From NCBI GenBank assembly GCA_026394055.1, contig JAPKYZ010000081.1, forward strand, positions 1 through 40,050: a DNA stretch of 40,050 nt, written 5' to 3'. The notes under the pieces were generated by a model that was given only the letters and a program-made list of their open reading frames with translations, had not been told where the DNA came from and searched no databases. Numbering within the stretch: the stretch's first letter is position 1; the number at the start of each line of letters is the position of its first letter. Position numbers and translations under genes: made by a program. Origin of the DNA: Acidobacteriota bacterium. GTDB taxonomy: Bacteria; Acidobacteriota; Terriglobia; Bryobacterales; Bryobacteraceae. Positions 24,031-32,574 of the stretch are shown here, one piece after another.

Positions 24031-24504
24031 ATGAACCGCTTTGTGTCCGCACTCGCCTTCTCTCTGCTTGCCTGCTCTCTGCTTGCCTCCGCCGCTGTTG
24101 CCCAGCAACTGCCGGATGGGCCGGGCCGCGCCGAGACGGAGAAGCTGTGCAAGCAGTGTCACGAAGTGGCGCGCTCCATTTCACCGCGCCTGGACCGTGA
24201 TGGCTGGGGCCAGACGATGACCAAGATGACCGCCTTTGGCATGAAGAGCACGGCGGATGAATACGCCCTGGTGCTCGACTATCTGGTGAAGAACTACCCC
24301 GCTGAAGACGTGCCGCGGATCAACGTCAACCAGGCCTCCGCGATTCAACTCGAAAGCGTGCTCGGCCTGCGCCGGTCCCAAGCCAAGGACGTGCTGGCCT
24401 ATCGCGAGAAGAACGGCGATTTCAAGACCATCGATGATCTAAAGAAAGTGCCCGGCCTTGATGCGGCGAAACTGGACGCTAAGAAGGACCGGATTCTGTT
24501 CTAG
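24031..24504 (+). CDS. Secreted one-haem cytochrome / helix-hairpin-helix fusion protein
   Basis: 157 aa from the ATG at 24031. A signal peptide ([22 protein letters not shown]) is followed by a haem-binding CKQCH at 40-44 and a small helical cytochrome-like region, then a ComEA-type helix-hairpin-helix domain ([40 protein letters not shown]). The HHH fold usually grips DNA backbone, and ComEA works in DNA uptake; fused to a c-type haem motif in the periplasm its job is unknown. TAAAAT (24018-24023) seven bases before 24031 favours that start over the ATG at 24022. It faces a paralogue across a 12-base gap. Confidence 0.82.
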   Translation: MNRFVSALAFSLLACSLLASAAVAQQLPDGPGRAETEKLCKQCHEVARSISPRLDRDGWGQTMTKMTAFGMKSTADEYALVLDYLVKNYPAEDVPRINVNQASAIQLESVLGLRRSQAKDVLAYREKNGDFKTIDDLKKVPGLDAAKLDAKKDRILF

Positions 24505-24516
24505 CCGCGCCCTGGG

Positions 24517-25017
24517 CTAAAAATCGATCCGGTCTTTACGCTCTTCCACGGCCTGAGTATTGATGCCGGGGACTTTTTTCAGGTCGTCGATCGTCTTGAA
24601 GTTGCCCTTGGCCCGGCGGTGCTCCACCAGCGCCACTGCCTGATCTTCAGCCAGACCCAGCACTTCGGCCAGCTCCGCGGCTTCGGCTGAATTGACGTTG
24701 ATGCGGCGGACGGCCGGGGTCTTGGAAAAGTTCTGGACCAGGTAGTCCATCACCAGCACGAAATCTTCGTCTTCGCCCTTGGCGCCGCGGCGGATCATGT
24801 CGTCCACCACTTCGGCCCAGCCTTCGCGGTCCAGGCGGCGCTTGGTGAAGATGCCGGGGCCGTGGCAGTTGCCGCAGATGCGTTGCGTCACCGCCCTTCC
24901 CGGACCATCAGGCAGCTGAGCCTTGCCCGCTTGAGCAAAGGCCAATTCACCCGTGCAGCCGGCGGCAATCAGCCACAGCAGAGTAGAACGAAGGTGGGCG
25001 ATGGGGTAACGGAGCAT
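24517..25017 (-). CDS. Secreted one-haem cytochrome / helix-hairpin-helix fusion protein (paralogue)
   Basis: 166 aa. An N-terminal export signal ends near AAGC (possible lipobox at Cys21) or at AFAQA, then [22 protein letters not shown] gives the haem motif CGNCH at 48-52. The C-terminal HHH domain ([41 protein letters not shown]) is strongly similar to the neighbour at 24031-24504; the strings QLPDGPGRA and [12 protein letters not shown] are shared exactly. The pair is convergent, unlike a simple tandem duplication. Being possibly lipid-anchored while its partner is soluble hints at different locations. Confidence 0.82.
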   Translation of the reverse strand: MLRYPIAHLRSTLLWLIAAGCTGELAFAQAGKAQLPDGPGRAVTQRICGNCHGPGIFTKRRLDREGWAEVVDDMIRRGAKGEDEDFVLVMDYLVQNFSKTPAVRRINVNSAEAAELAEVLGLAEDQAVALVEHRRAKGNFKTIDDLKKVPGINTQAVEERKDRIDF

Positions 25018-25114
25018 GTTGGTGACTAGTGATGCCCGGACGGCAAAGCCCAGCCATTAGCTGGCATTTTCTCAGATTCTGCGCCGGGCTACCGGGGCGC
25101 TATAAAATGCACCC

Positions 25115-26359
25115 ATGCTCCTACGTCTGATTGTTGGTGGTTCCCTGCTGGCCCTGATGGTGGAGGCGCAGCCGTACACGCTGCTGATCAAAGGCGGCAC
25201 CGTGGTGGACCCCAAGAATCGCCGCAACGGGCGCTTCGACGTCGCGATCGCCGGCAACAAGATCGTCAAAGTGGCCGCCAACATCCCGGCCGATCAAGCG
25301 CGTCGCGTGGCCCGCGCCGATGGTCTCTATGTCGTCCCGGGCTTGATCGACATGCACGCCCACGTCTACGCCGGTACCGGCATCAAGGCCTTGACCGGTG
25401 ACAGCAGCGTCTACCCGGACGGCTTCAGCTTCCGCACCGGCTGCACCACGCTGGTCGATGCCGGATCAGCGGGCTGGCGCAACTTTGATGACTTCCGCCA
25501 GCGCGTGATCGACCGGGCACAGACGCGCGTGCTCGCCTTCGTCAACATTGTCGGCAACGGCATGAGCCCCTCCGGCGAAGATGACTCAAAGGAAATGCTC
25601 GGCGAACAGGCCGCCGCCGTCGCCACCAAGCACAAGGACATCGTGGTGGGCTTCAAGACCGCGCACTTCGCGGGCGAAGGCTGGCCGTCGGTGGATGGCG
25701 CGCTGGCGGCGGGGCGGGCGACGGGGCTGCCGGTGATGGTCGATTTTGGCTACCTGAGCCTGGACCGCACGCTCCCCACACTGCTGGCCGACAAGCTGCG
25801 GCCGGGCGACATCTACACCCACTGCTACTCCGGCCATCGCGGCGAGCTGGGCGAAGACGGCAAGGTGAGCTCCGCCCTATTGGCCGGCCGCAAGCGCGGC
25901 GTGTTGTTTGATGTGGGCCACGGCGGCGGCAGCTTCTACTGGCCGGTGGCCGTCGCGTTGACGCAGCAGGGCTTCTGGCCGGATTCGATCTCCACCGACC
26001 TGCACACCGGCAGCATGAACGCCGGCATGAAGGACATGGCCAACGTCATGTCCAAAATGCTGAACCTGGGCGCGCCGCTGGAACAGGTGATCCGCATGAG
26101 CACCTGGAGCCCGGCGCAGTTCATCAAGCGCCCGGAGCTGGGGCATCTCGATGAAGGCGGCGAAGCGGACGTGACGGTGCTGAAGCTGGAAACCGGAGAG
26201 TTTGGCTTTCTCGATTCCGCCAATGCCGTGAAGAAGGGGACGCAACGCCTGGTGCCCGAGATCACCGTGAAGGCCGGCCGCGTCATGTGGGACCTGAATG
26301 GCCGGGCGGCCACCGACTGGCAGTCGTTCAAGTATCAAAAGCGGGCCGCGCGCCCGTAA
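25115..26359 (+). CDS. Secreted amidohydrolase/deacetylase-family metallohydrolase
   Basis: 414 aa. A short signal-like start (LLRLIVGGSLLALMVEAQ) is followed by the composite barrel of amidohydrolases. Metal ligands are visible: H81xH83 (GLIDMHAHV), Lys181 as the likely carboxylated bridge (GFKTAHF), H236 (YTHCYSG), H269 and Asp295 (STDLHTG). The family includes dihydroorotase-like and acyl-amino-acid deacetylases; the exact substrate cannot be told. TAAAAT (25103-25108) six bases before the ATG suggests a leaderless message. The CnbZ-like gene follows 18 bases on, likely in one operon. Confidence 0.87.
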   Translation: MLLRLIVGGSLLALMVEAQPYTLLIKGGTVVDPKNRRNGRFDVAIAGNKIVKVAANIPADQARRVARADGLYVVPGLIDMHAHVYAGTGIKALTGDSSVYPDGFSFRTGCTTLVDAGSAGWRNFDDFRQRVIDRAQTRVLAFVNIVGNGMSPSGEDDSKEMLGEQAAAVATKHKDIVVGFKTAHFAGEGWPSVDGALAAGRATGLPVMVDFGYLSLDRTLPTLLADKLRPGDIYTHCYSGHRGELGEDGKVSSALLAGRKRGVLFDVGHGGGSFYWPVAVALTQQGFWPDSISTDLHTGSMNAGMKDMANVMSKMLNLGAPLEQVIRMSTWSPAQFIKRPELGHLDEGGEADVTVLKLETGEFGFLDSANAVKKGTQRLVPEITVKAGRVMWDLNGRAATDWQSFKYQKRAARP

Positions 26360-26377
26360 GCGTCATCCGGAGCCAAC

Positions 26378-27124
26378 ATGCTGATCGCCAACCCCAAGGG
26401 CAACTATTCGTTTGTGCAAGGCATCGCGCCTTATTCGGCCGGTGCCGTCGCGGCGCCCGGCTTTGAGATTGTGCACGTCCGCTTTTTGCAGCCCATCCCG
26501 CTGGCGCAGGGGTTTGAGCGCGTGAAGGCGCACCTGACTTCGCGCCAGCGGCCCCTGCAAGCACTCTGCGGCATGGAGCTCCGGTCGCCCAAGCCGTTCA
26601 CTTTCCAGGGCTTTGCCGACTTTAACTCGAGCTACATCAACGTGCTGAAAAGCTGGGACATCTTTCTGGGGCCTACTAACCCGGTGGCCCGCACCAACAT
26701 CGCCCCGGAGATCGGCGCTCCGCCGGTGCCGTCGCTGTACGGCTTCAGCTACACGCTGCCCAGCCCACGTCCGGAAAAGACCTTCGTCGTGGCCGGTGCG
26801 GGGGAGCTGCCGGAAGGGTCGCTCGACCCCCATGATGTCATCCGCGCTGGCCAGACCACGCCCGAGGCGTTGCGCGAAAAGGCGCGCTACGTCATGGGTC
26901 TAATGACGGGCCGCTTGAAGGGCCTGGGCGTCGGCTGGGACCAGGTGAGTGTCACTGAGGTCTACACCGTGCACCCGATCTGCGGCTTTCTGGCGGCGGA
27001 GATTGTCCGGCCGATGGGCGCCTCCCAGATCCACGGCGTGACATGGCACTATGCCCGCCCGCCCATCGTCTCCATCGAGTTTGAGATGGATCTCCGGGGT
27101 TGCCGCCAAGAGATCGTCCTCTAG
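26378..27124 (+). CDS. CnbZ/RidA-like protein
   Basis: 248 aa. The sequence (GNYSFVQGIAPYSAGAVAAPGFEIVHV, ALCGMELRSPKPFTFQGFADFN, NPVARTNIAPEIGAP, FVVAGAGELPEG, WHYARPPI...EFEMDLRG) strongly recalls proteins annotated as 2-amino-5-chloromuconate deaminase CnbZ, a branch of the RidA/YjgF group that removes amino groups from reactive enamine or imine intermediates. That name rests on memory of the family, so the substrate is uncertain; a general deaminase role is more cautious. It follows the amidohydrolase by 18 bases with a GGAG ribosome site, so the two may act on related nitrogen compounds. Confidence 0.65.
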   Translation: MLIANPKGNYSFVQGIAPYSAGAVAAPGFEIVHVRFLQPIPLAQGFERVKAHLTSRQRPLQALCGMELRSPKPFTFQGFADFNSSYINVLKSWDIFLGPTNPVARTNIAPEIGAPPVPSLYGFSYTLPSPRPEKTFVVAGAGELPEGSLDPHDVIRAGQTTPEALREKARYVMGLMTGRLKGLGVGWDQVSVTEVYTVHPICGFLAAEIVRPMGASQIHGVTWHYARPPIVSIEFEMDLRGCRQEIVL

Positions 27125-27294
27125 CGTTTGAATTGATTCACACTGAACGTTTCCGGGGTCTGGCGTTCTTCCGAGATCCCGGTTCGCGCTGCCGCGAACA
27201 CATCCTTCCTGTTTTGTTAAGTTTCACCCGAAAACACCTCACCGCGACCAACCAGTAAACATTATCCGTTTACACGCATTTTTCACTGGCAATT

Positions 27295-27315
27295 GACGTA
27301 TACGTCCGATATACT
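27295..27315 (+). promoter_or_regulatory. Palindromic operator overlapping a promoter
   Basis: A perfect 12-base palindrome GACGTATACGTC (27295-27306) lies directly before a consensus-like -10, TATACT (27310-27315). A weak -35 (TGGCAA, 27287-27292) sits 17 bases upstream of the -10, so the palindrome fills the spacer and a bound protein would control initiation. The rest of the 239-base gap from 27125 shows no gene. The regulator is unknown. Confidence 0.5.
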
Positions 27316-27363
27316 CAGCCCACAGCGCGGACCACCGCGCATGACTTCAGTTCAGGGGGCCCT

Positions 27364-28962
27364 ATGTATTCTCGCGAAAGCTGCCTTTGGGCGGCTCGAT
27401 CTCTCGCGTTTTCACTCGTCTTTTCGCTGGCCGCGGCCGCCGCGCCGGCGCTCCGGGATCCAAACCTTAAAGTGACCACGGTGGTGACCGGAATCACCCA
27501 AGCCACCGGTATGGCCTTCATTGGTCCGAACGACTTTCTGGTGATTGAGAAGGCTTCGGGAAGGGTGAAGCGCGTCACCAACGGAGTGGTCGTCGCCACC
27601 GTGCTCGACCTGCCGGTGAACTCCAATTCTGAGCGTGGCTTGTTGGGCATCGCACTGCACCCCAACTTCCCCACCACGTCTTCGGTCTACCTCTACTGGA
27701 CCGAAAGCAGCACCGGCGCGGACTCCACCGTGGCGCTGGAAGTGGGCAACCCTGCCTCCGCCTTTACTCCCGGAACCCCGCAACCGCTGGGCAATCGCGT
27801 GGACCGCTTTACGTGGCTCCCCGCCAGCAACCAGCTCACCTACGACCGGAACATCATCCAGCTCCATGCCCGGCAGAATGACTTCAACAGCACCGCGACC
27901 CCGCTGGTGGCCACCCCGCAAGGCAACCACAACGGCGGCAAGATCGCTTTCGGCCCGGATGGCAAGATCTACGTCATGATTGGCGACAACGGCCGCCGCG
28001 GCTGGATGCAGAACCTGCCGAATGGCCCGTACCTGCCGCCCACGGTCGATGACGAATTCGGCGGTCCGGCTCCGGACAACGCCCACGTCACGGGCTCGAT
28101 CTTCCGTCTGAATGATGACGGGACCACGCCTATTGACAACCCGTTCTACGCGGCGGGCGCGGGGCTGGGCGGACAGGCCGGGGCCAACATCCAGAAGCTT
28201 TTCTCCTACGGACACCGCAACGGCTTTGGGTTGGCCTTTGACCCGATCTCGGGCAGCCTCTGGAACTCTGAGAATGGCGACGATGCCTTTGACGAGATCA
28301 ACAAAGTGGTGCCGGGCGGCAACTACGGCTGGGTGCAGGCGATGGGCCCGATCAGCCGGCTCGCGCAGTTCAAGCTGATCGAGACCAACATGTTCACCCC
28401 CAGCGCCACCACCGTTATCGGCGCAGTGCAACAGCTGCGCTACCCGGTGACCCGCATTGCCTACTCCCCGGCCTTGGCTCTGTCGCGGTTGCTGATGCTG
28501 CCCGGTGCCACCTATCAGGACCCGGAATTCAGCTGGCGCTACGCCATCCCGCCCTCGGGCTTGGGCTTTGTCGAAGGCAACGGCCTGGGTGCGGAATATG
28601 CGGGCACCCTGTGGTCCGGCGAAGCCCGCACCAACAACATCGTCAATGGCAGCACCGGCACCTTTGCGGGCGGCGTGTTGATGCGCTTCAAGCTGACGGT
28701 GGACCGGGCGCACCTGGACCTGAGTGCTGATCCGCGGCTGGCCGACAAAGTGGCTGACAACGGCACCTATCCGCTGCCGGTCGGCACTCCGGCGGGTACG
28801 GCCGGCTACAAGTTCGATGGCCGCGAAAGCGAATCCCTCATGATCGGCGACGGCTTCGGGATCGTCACCGACATCAAGACCGGCCCGGACGGCAACCTGT
28901 ACGTGGTGTCCAACTCAGACAACGCGGTCTACAAGATTAGCCGCAACGTCCTCCTTCCCTAA
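27364..28962 (+). CDS. Secreted PQQ-dependent-type sugar dehydrogenase (GSDH family)
   Basis: 532 aa. A signal peptide (SLAFSLVFSLAAAAAPA) precedes a six-bladed propeller of the glucose/sorbosone dehydrogenase type: GLLGIALHPNF, GNHNGGKIAFGPDGKIYVMIGDN, FSYGHRNGFGLAFDP, GGNYGW. The GNHNGG His corresponds in position to the catalytic base of soluble glucose dehydrogenases. The enzyme would oxidise a sugar or alcohol in the periplasm with PQQ. No PQQ synthesis genes are in the window. It is followed 29 bases later by a PEP-CTERM gene, and a terminator closes the pair. Confidence 0.85.
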   Translation: MYSRESCLWAARSLAFSLVFSLAAAAAPALRDPNLKVTTVVTGITQATGMAFIGPNDFLVIEKASGRVKRVTNGVVVATVLDLPVNSNSERGLLGIALHPNFPTTSSVYLYWTESSTGADSTVALEVGNPASAFTPGTPQPLGNRVDRFTWLPASNQLTYDRNIIQLHARQNDFNSTATPLVATPQGNHNGGKIAFGPDGKIYVMIGDNGRRGWMQNLPNGPYLPPTVDDEFGGPAPDNAHVTGSIFRLNDDGTTPIDNPFYAAGAGLGGQAGANIQKLFSYGHRNGFGLAFDPISGSLWNSENGDDAFDEINKVVPGGNYGWVQAMGPISRLAQFKLIETNMFTPSATTVIGAVQQLRYPVTRIAYSPALALSRLLMLPGATYQDPEFSWRYAIPPSGLGFVEGNGLGAEYAGTLWSGEARTNNIVNGSTGTFAGGVLMRFKLTVDRAHLDLSADPRLADKVADNGTYPLPVGTPAGTAGYKFDGRESESLMIGDGFGIVTDIKTGPDGNLYVVSNSDNAVYKISRNVLLP

Positions 28963-28991
28963 GCCAAAACGAATAACGGAGAACCTCATCC

Positions 28992-29702
28992 ATGAAACAA
29001 TTCCTTTTCCTGACCGCCCTTCTGGGGGCGATGGTCCCGGCCCAGGCCGGACAATTGGTGACGAACGGGGGCTTTGAGGCCGGCTTCACCGGCTGGACGC
29101 GCGCGGATGCCCTCGGTAGTGACGGCACCTTCGTCATCCAATCGGGTACTGCCAGCCCCGTCAACGGGGATACGGTTCCGGCGCCTCCCGGTGGCAGCAA
29201 CGCCGCCATGAGTGACGCGGGCGGACCTGGGAGCCACGTGCTCTATCAAACGCTGACGCTGCCGGGCCTGATGGTCACCTCGGCGACGCTCAGCTTTGAC
29301 TTGTTCATCGGCAACCGGGGCGGTCTGTTTGCGACGCCGCCATCGGGCACGCTCGATTTCGGCATCAACGGCTTCAACCAGCAGCTCCGGGTGGACTTGA
29401 TGGTGGACGGCAGCGGCGCATTCTCGGTCGCAGGCGCGGACATCCTCCAGAACCTCTACCAGAGCAAGGCGGGTGACGCGGCCGTCACCGGCTACAGCAC
29501 CATCACCCTGGACCTGACGTCACTGGTGAACTCGAACCTTGGCAAGAACATTCTTTTCCGGGTGGCGGAAGTAGATAACTTCGCTCCGCTTCAAGTGGGC
29601 GTCGACAACGTCAGTTTGACCACCACGCCAGAACCCTCCTCGGTGGTGATGGCACTGAGCGCCGCGTTGCTGGGCCTCAGCCGGCTGCGCCGCCGTCAGT
29701 AA
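28992..29702 (+). CDS. PEP-CTERM sorting-domain protein
   Basis: 236 aa. Signal peptide (LFLTALLGAMVPAQA), a lectin-like beta-rich body (LVTNGGFEAGFTGWTRADALG, NAAMSDAGGPGSHVLYQTL, VDNVSL) and a complete PEP-CTERM tail: PEPSS, a hydrophobic helix (VVMALSAALLGLS) and a basic end RLRRRQ. Such tails are cut by an exosortase and the protein is kept in or passed through the outer envelope. No exosortase is in this window. It shares a transcript with the dehydrogenase upstream. Confidence 0.93.
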   Translation: MKQFLFLTALLGAMVPAQAGQLVTNGGFEAGFTGWTRADALGSDGTFVIQSGTASPVNGDTVPAPPGGSNAAMSDAGGPGSHVLYQTLTLPGLMVTSATLSFDLFIGNRGGLFATPPSGTLDFGINGFNQQLRVDLMVDGSGAFSVAGADILQNLYQSKAGDAAVTGYSTITLDLTSLVNSNLGKNILFRVAEVDNFAPLQVGVDNVSLTTTPEPSSVVMALSAALLGLSRLRRRQ

Positions 29703-29725
29703 CTGCTACTTCTCCAACCACTCCA

Positions 29726-29758
29726 CCCCGCCGGTCCTCGCGATCGGCGGGGCTTTTT
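29726..29758 (+). terminator. Rho-independent terminator
   Basis: CCCCGCCGGTC (29726-29736) pairs with GATCGGCGGGG (29742-29752) with one G-T wobble and a five-base loop, followed by CTTTTT. An 11-base GC-rich stem with a T run is a strong intrinsic terminator; it ends the dehydrogenase/PEP-CTERM transcript. Confidence 0.9.
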
Positions 29759-29820
29759 CTTGGCTCATCCGGAACAATGAAGGTAAACCCAGGGCGGGAC
29801 CACGGTAAACTAGCGGCGTC

Positions 29821-31068
29821 ATGAGAATCGCGAAGGTCGAAGCATTCCTGCTGAGTTGCCCGCTGCCGGAGCCGCTCACCCTGCGCTACCACGGCGGGGA
29901 GCGGACGATCTTGAAGCGGGACGCGATGCTGATCCGCGTCACCACGGACCAAGGCCTGGTCGGCTGGGCGCCGGGACAAGGCAGCGAGAAGGCTCACCGC
30001 CACATCCAAAGCAAAGTGACGCCCTTTCTTGTCGGGCAACTGTTGAATGACCCGGACCTGCTACGGGTGAAGTTCTACCAGGTCTTCCCCGAAGAGCCCG
30101 AGGTCCGCAAGGCCTACGCGATGGTGGAAATCGCGCTCTATGACTTGGCGGCGCAGGATCAAGGGGTGCCCGTCTCTGAGCTGTTGGGCGGCCGCGACCG
30201 GGACCGCATCAAGCTCTATGGCTCCGGCGGGATGTACATGCCACCGGAACAGTACGCCGAAGAAGCGGCGGCCGTGCAGGAGCTGGGCTATCGCGCCTAC
30301 AAGATGCGCCCGGGCCTGGGCCCGGTGGATGATCTGCGCACCGTCCAGCTGATGCGCGAGGCCACCGAACCCGATTTTGGCCTGATGGTGGACGCCCACA
30401 CCTGGTGGCGCATGGGCGACCTCAGCTATACGCCGGAGACGGTTGCCCGTCTGGCGCAGGACCTGGCCGAGTTCGACATCGAGTGGCTGGAAGAGCCGCT
30501 ACCGCCCGATGATCATGAAGCCTACGCGCGGCTGCGGGCGGAGAGCGATGTACCGCTGGCCTCCGGCGAACATGAGCCGTCTGACGAACGCTTCTTCCAC
30601 CTGATCGCCAACGAATGCGTCGACTTTGTGCAAGCTGACTTGATCTGCCAGGGTGGCTACTATAGCGGCCGCCGCGTCCTGAATGAAACCGCCCGGCAGG
30701 ACTTGCGGTTCGCCTTCCATAGCTGGGGTACGGAGCTGGAAGTGATGGTGGCCGCGCAGCTGGGCATCTGCTATCCGGAGCCGGTGGCCGAGTGGCTGGA
30801 ATATCCTCTCTACCGCCGGCCGGGCGTGCCGGTGATGTACCCGTTCCCGTTGGCTCAAGAGATTCTGGCCGAGCCGCTGGAGATCGAAGGGGGAGATCTG
30901 GTGGTACCTCGCACACCCGGGTTAGGCGTCAAGATCAACGAGAAAGTGATCGAGAAATACCCCTGGATCCCGGGCCCGTGGTCACGCTTCAAACTGGAAT
31001 CGCCGGCTGGCGTCTGGGATGTCTCAGGCGACCACAGCGTCCGCTGGGCGGGCACGGCGGACCACTAA
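29821..31068 (+). CDS. Enolase-superfamily enzyme (mandelate racemase/muconate lactonizing type)
   Basis: 415 aa, usual length. An N-terminal capping domain is followed by a barrel with metal ligands Asp191 (VDAHTWW), Glu224 (EWLEEPL) and Glu250 (ASGEHE). A Lys161-x-Arg163 (YKMRPG) stands at the usual KxK base position and His300 (FAFHSWG) near the other face. Members abstract a proton next to a carboxylate, usually in sugar-acid breakdown or epimerisation; the KxR form suggests a sugar-acid dehydratase or related activity, but the substrate is open. TAAACT (29806-29811) lies nine bases before the ATG. An ACP and a ketosynthase follow closely. Confidence 0.9.
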   Translation: MRIAKVEAFLLSCPLPEPLTLRYHGGERTILKRDAMLIRVTTDQGLVGWAPGQGSEKAHRHIQSKVTPFLVGQLLNDPDLLRVKFYQVFPEEPEVRKAYAMVEIALYDLAAQDQGVPVSELLGGRDRDRIKLYGSGGMYMPPEQYAEEAAAVQELGYRAYKMRPGLGPVDDLRTVQLMREATEPDFGLMVDAHTWWRMGDLSYTPETVARLAQDLAEFDIEWLEEPLPPDDHEAYARLRAESDVPLASGEHEPSDERFFHLIANECVDFVQADLICQGGYYSGRRVLNETARQDLRFAFHSWGTELEVMVAAQLGICYPEPVAEWLEYPLYRRPGVPVMYPFPLAQEILAEPLEIEGGDLVVPRTPGLGVKINEKVIEKYPWIPGPWSRFKLESPAGVWDVSGDHSVRWAGTADH

Positions 31069-31099
31069 GCGCGACGCCAGACAACGGAGCAAACAGTTC

Positions 31100-31378
31100 A
31101 TGTCCCCAGCACTCTCACCCATCCCTTTAACCGACGACGAACTGGTGGCGCGAATCATTGCGGTGATCGCCGCAACCACCCACAAGCCCACCGAGGCCTT
31201 CCAGCCGGATTCGAGCTTTGAGGCACTGGGGATTGATTCCCTCGATGGCATCCAGATCCTGTTCGCGCTGGAGCAGGAGTTCGACATCTCCATTCCGGAT
31301 GAGCAGGCCAAGCAGATCCGCGCCGTGCCCGACGTCGTGGCCGGCGTCCGGCAATTGCTGGCGGCCAAGGGCGTTTAA
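31100..31378 (+). CDS. Acyl carrier protein
   Basis: 92 aa from the ATG at 31100. The phosphopantetheine site is Ser47 in ALGIDSLDGIQ, followed by the helix EQEFDISIPDEQ, typical of ACPs. It carries acyl groups on a thiol arm. A GGAG element lies about 11 bases upstream. An in-frame start at 31019 overlaps the preceding gene and is unlikely. The start of KAS follows its stop by five bases, so they work as a pair. It is not next to other fab genes, which argues against the housekeeping ACP. Confidence 0.9.
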   Translation: MSPALSPIPLTDDELVARIIAVIAATTHKPTEAFQPDSSFEALGIDSLDGIQILFALEQEFDISIPDEQAKQIRAVPDVVAGVRQLLAAKGV

Positions 31379-31383
31379 GCGAA

Positions 31384-32565
31384 ATGCGCCGGGTGGCCGT
31401 GACGGGGTTGGGAGTGGTAAGCGCCATCGGGCGCGGCGTTGCTGAGTTTTGGGATTCGCTCGCCCACGGCCGCAGCGGCATCACGCCGATTGAGCAGATC
31501 GACATCTCGGCGCTGAAGTTCCGCCACGGGGCGGAGGTGAAGGATTTCAGCTGGGGCGATGAGCGGGAGCGGGCGCTCTACGACCGTTTCGCCTTGATGG
31601 CCGGCGCCGCCGCGCAGGAAGCGCTTTACGAGGCCGGCCTACCTCGAGATCGCACGGCTGTGGTCACTGGCAGCTGCCTAGGCGGCAACCACTTTGAGGA
31701 CCAGAGCTTTCGCGAGCTCTACGGCGAGCAGCGGACGCGCTTCAACCCGCTCACCATCCCGCGAATCATGGAGAACGCCCCGGCCAGTTTGATCACCATG
31801 AAGTGGGGCTTTCAAGGACCCTCTTACACGGTGGCTTCGGCGTGTTCATCGTCCAACCACGCCATCGGCCAGGCATTCTGGATGGTGCGCGGTGGCGTGG
31901 TGGACGCGGCGGTCTGCGGCGGGTCGGACGCCACGTTCTCGCTGGGCATCCTGCGCGCTTGGGAGGCGATGCGAGTGGTCAGCCCGGATACGTGCCGCCC
32001 GTTCTGTACGGGCCGCCCCGGCATGATCCTGGGCGAAGGCGCGGGCATGCTGGTGCTGGAAGACTGGGACCGGGCGATCGCGCGCGGGGCCACCATTTAC
32101 GGCGAGATCTGCGGCTTCGGCATGTCCGCCGATGCGCACCACATCACCCAACCCTCCGGTGTGGGCGCGGTACAGGCGATGCGGGCGGCTTTGGCCGATG
32201 GCCGGGTCGCAGCGGAGGCGGTGGGCTACATCAATGCCCATGGCACCGGCACAACGGCCAACGATCCGGTGGAGTGTCAGGCGATCCAGCAGGTGTTTGG
32301 TGCGCGCCAACCGGCAATCTCTTCCACCAAGTCGATGCATGGCCACACGCTCGGCGCGGCGGGGGCGATCGAGGCGGTGGCGACAGTCCTGGCTCTCCGG
32401 CATGGCTTGCTGCCACCCACGGCCAACTTCACCACCCAGGACCCGGAGTGTCCCGGTGACATTGTCGCCCATGCTGCCCGGACCGCGAGCGTCGAGTTTG
32501 CGCTCTCCAACTCCTTCGCCTTTGGCGGCTTGAATGCGGTGCTGTTGCTGCGGACCGCCCGCTAG
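31384..32565 (+). CDS. Beta-ketoacyl-ACP synthase (FabF/KAS II type)
   Basis: 393 aa, normal length. The catalytic triad is complete: Cys154 (VASACSSSNHA), His286 (NAHGTGT) and His321 (KSMHGHTLGAAG, with Lys316). Extra motifs GEGAGMLVLE and NSFAFGGLNA are typical. It extends an acyl-ACP by condensation with malonyl-ACP. With only an ACP beside it, it is more likely part of a specialised lipid or polyketide route than core fatty-acid synthesis, where fabG, fabD and acpP are usually clustered. Confidence 0.92.
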   Translation: MRRVAVTGLGVVSAIGRGVAEFWDSLAHGRSGITPIEQIDISALKFRHGAEVKDFSWGDERERALYDRFALMAGAAAQEALYEAGLPRDRTAVVTGSCLGGNHFEDQSFRELYGEQRTRFNPLTIPRIMENAPASLITMKWGFQGPSYTVASACSSSNHAIGQAFWMVRGGVVDAAVCGGSDATFSLGILRAWEAMRVVSPDTCRPFCTGRPGMILGEGAGMLVLEDWDRAIARGATIYGEICGFGMSADAHHITQPSGVGAVQAMRAALADGRVAAEAVGYINAHGTGTTANDPVECQAIQQVFGARQPAISSTKSMHGHTLGAAGAIEAVATVLALRHGLLPPTANFTTQDPECPGDIVAHAARTASVEFALSNSFAFGGLNAVLLLRTAR

Positions 32566-32574
32566 CAGCGGAGG

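Noticed and set aside
27412..28713. 433-codon open frame on the minus strand inside the dehydrogenase gene
   Set aside because: Antisense shadow; no recognisable domain, while the plus strand has signal peptide and propeller motifs.
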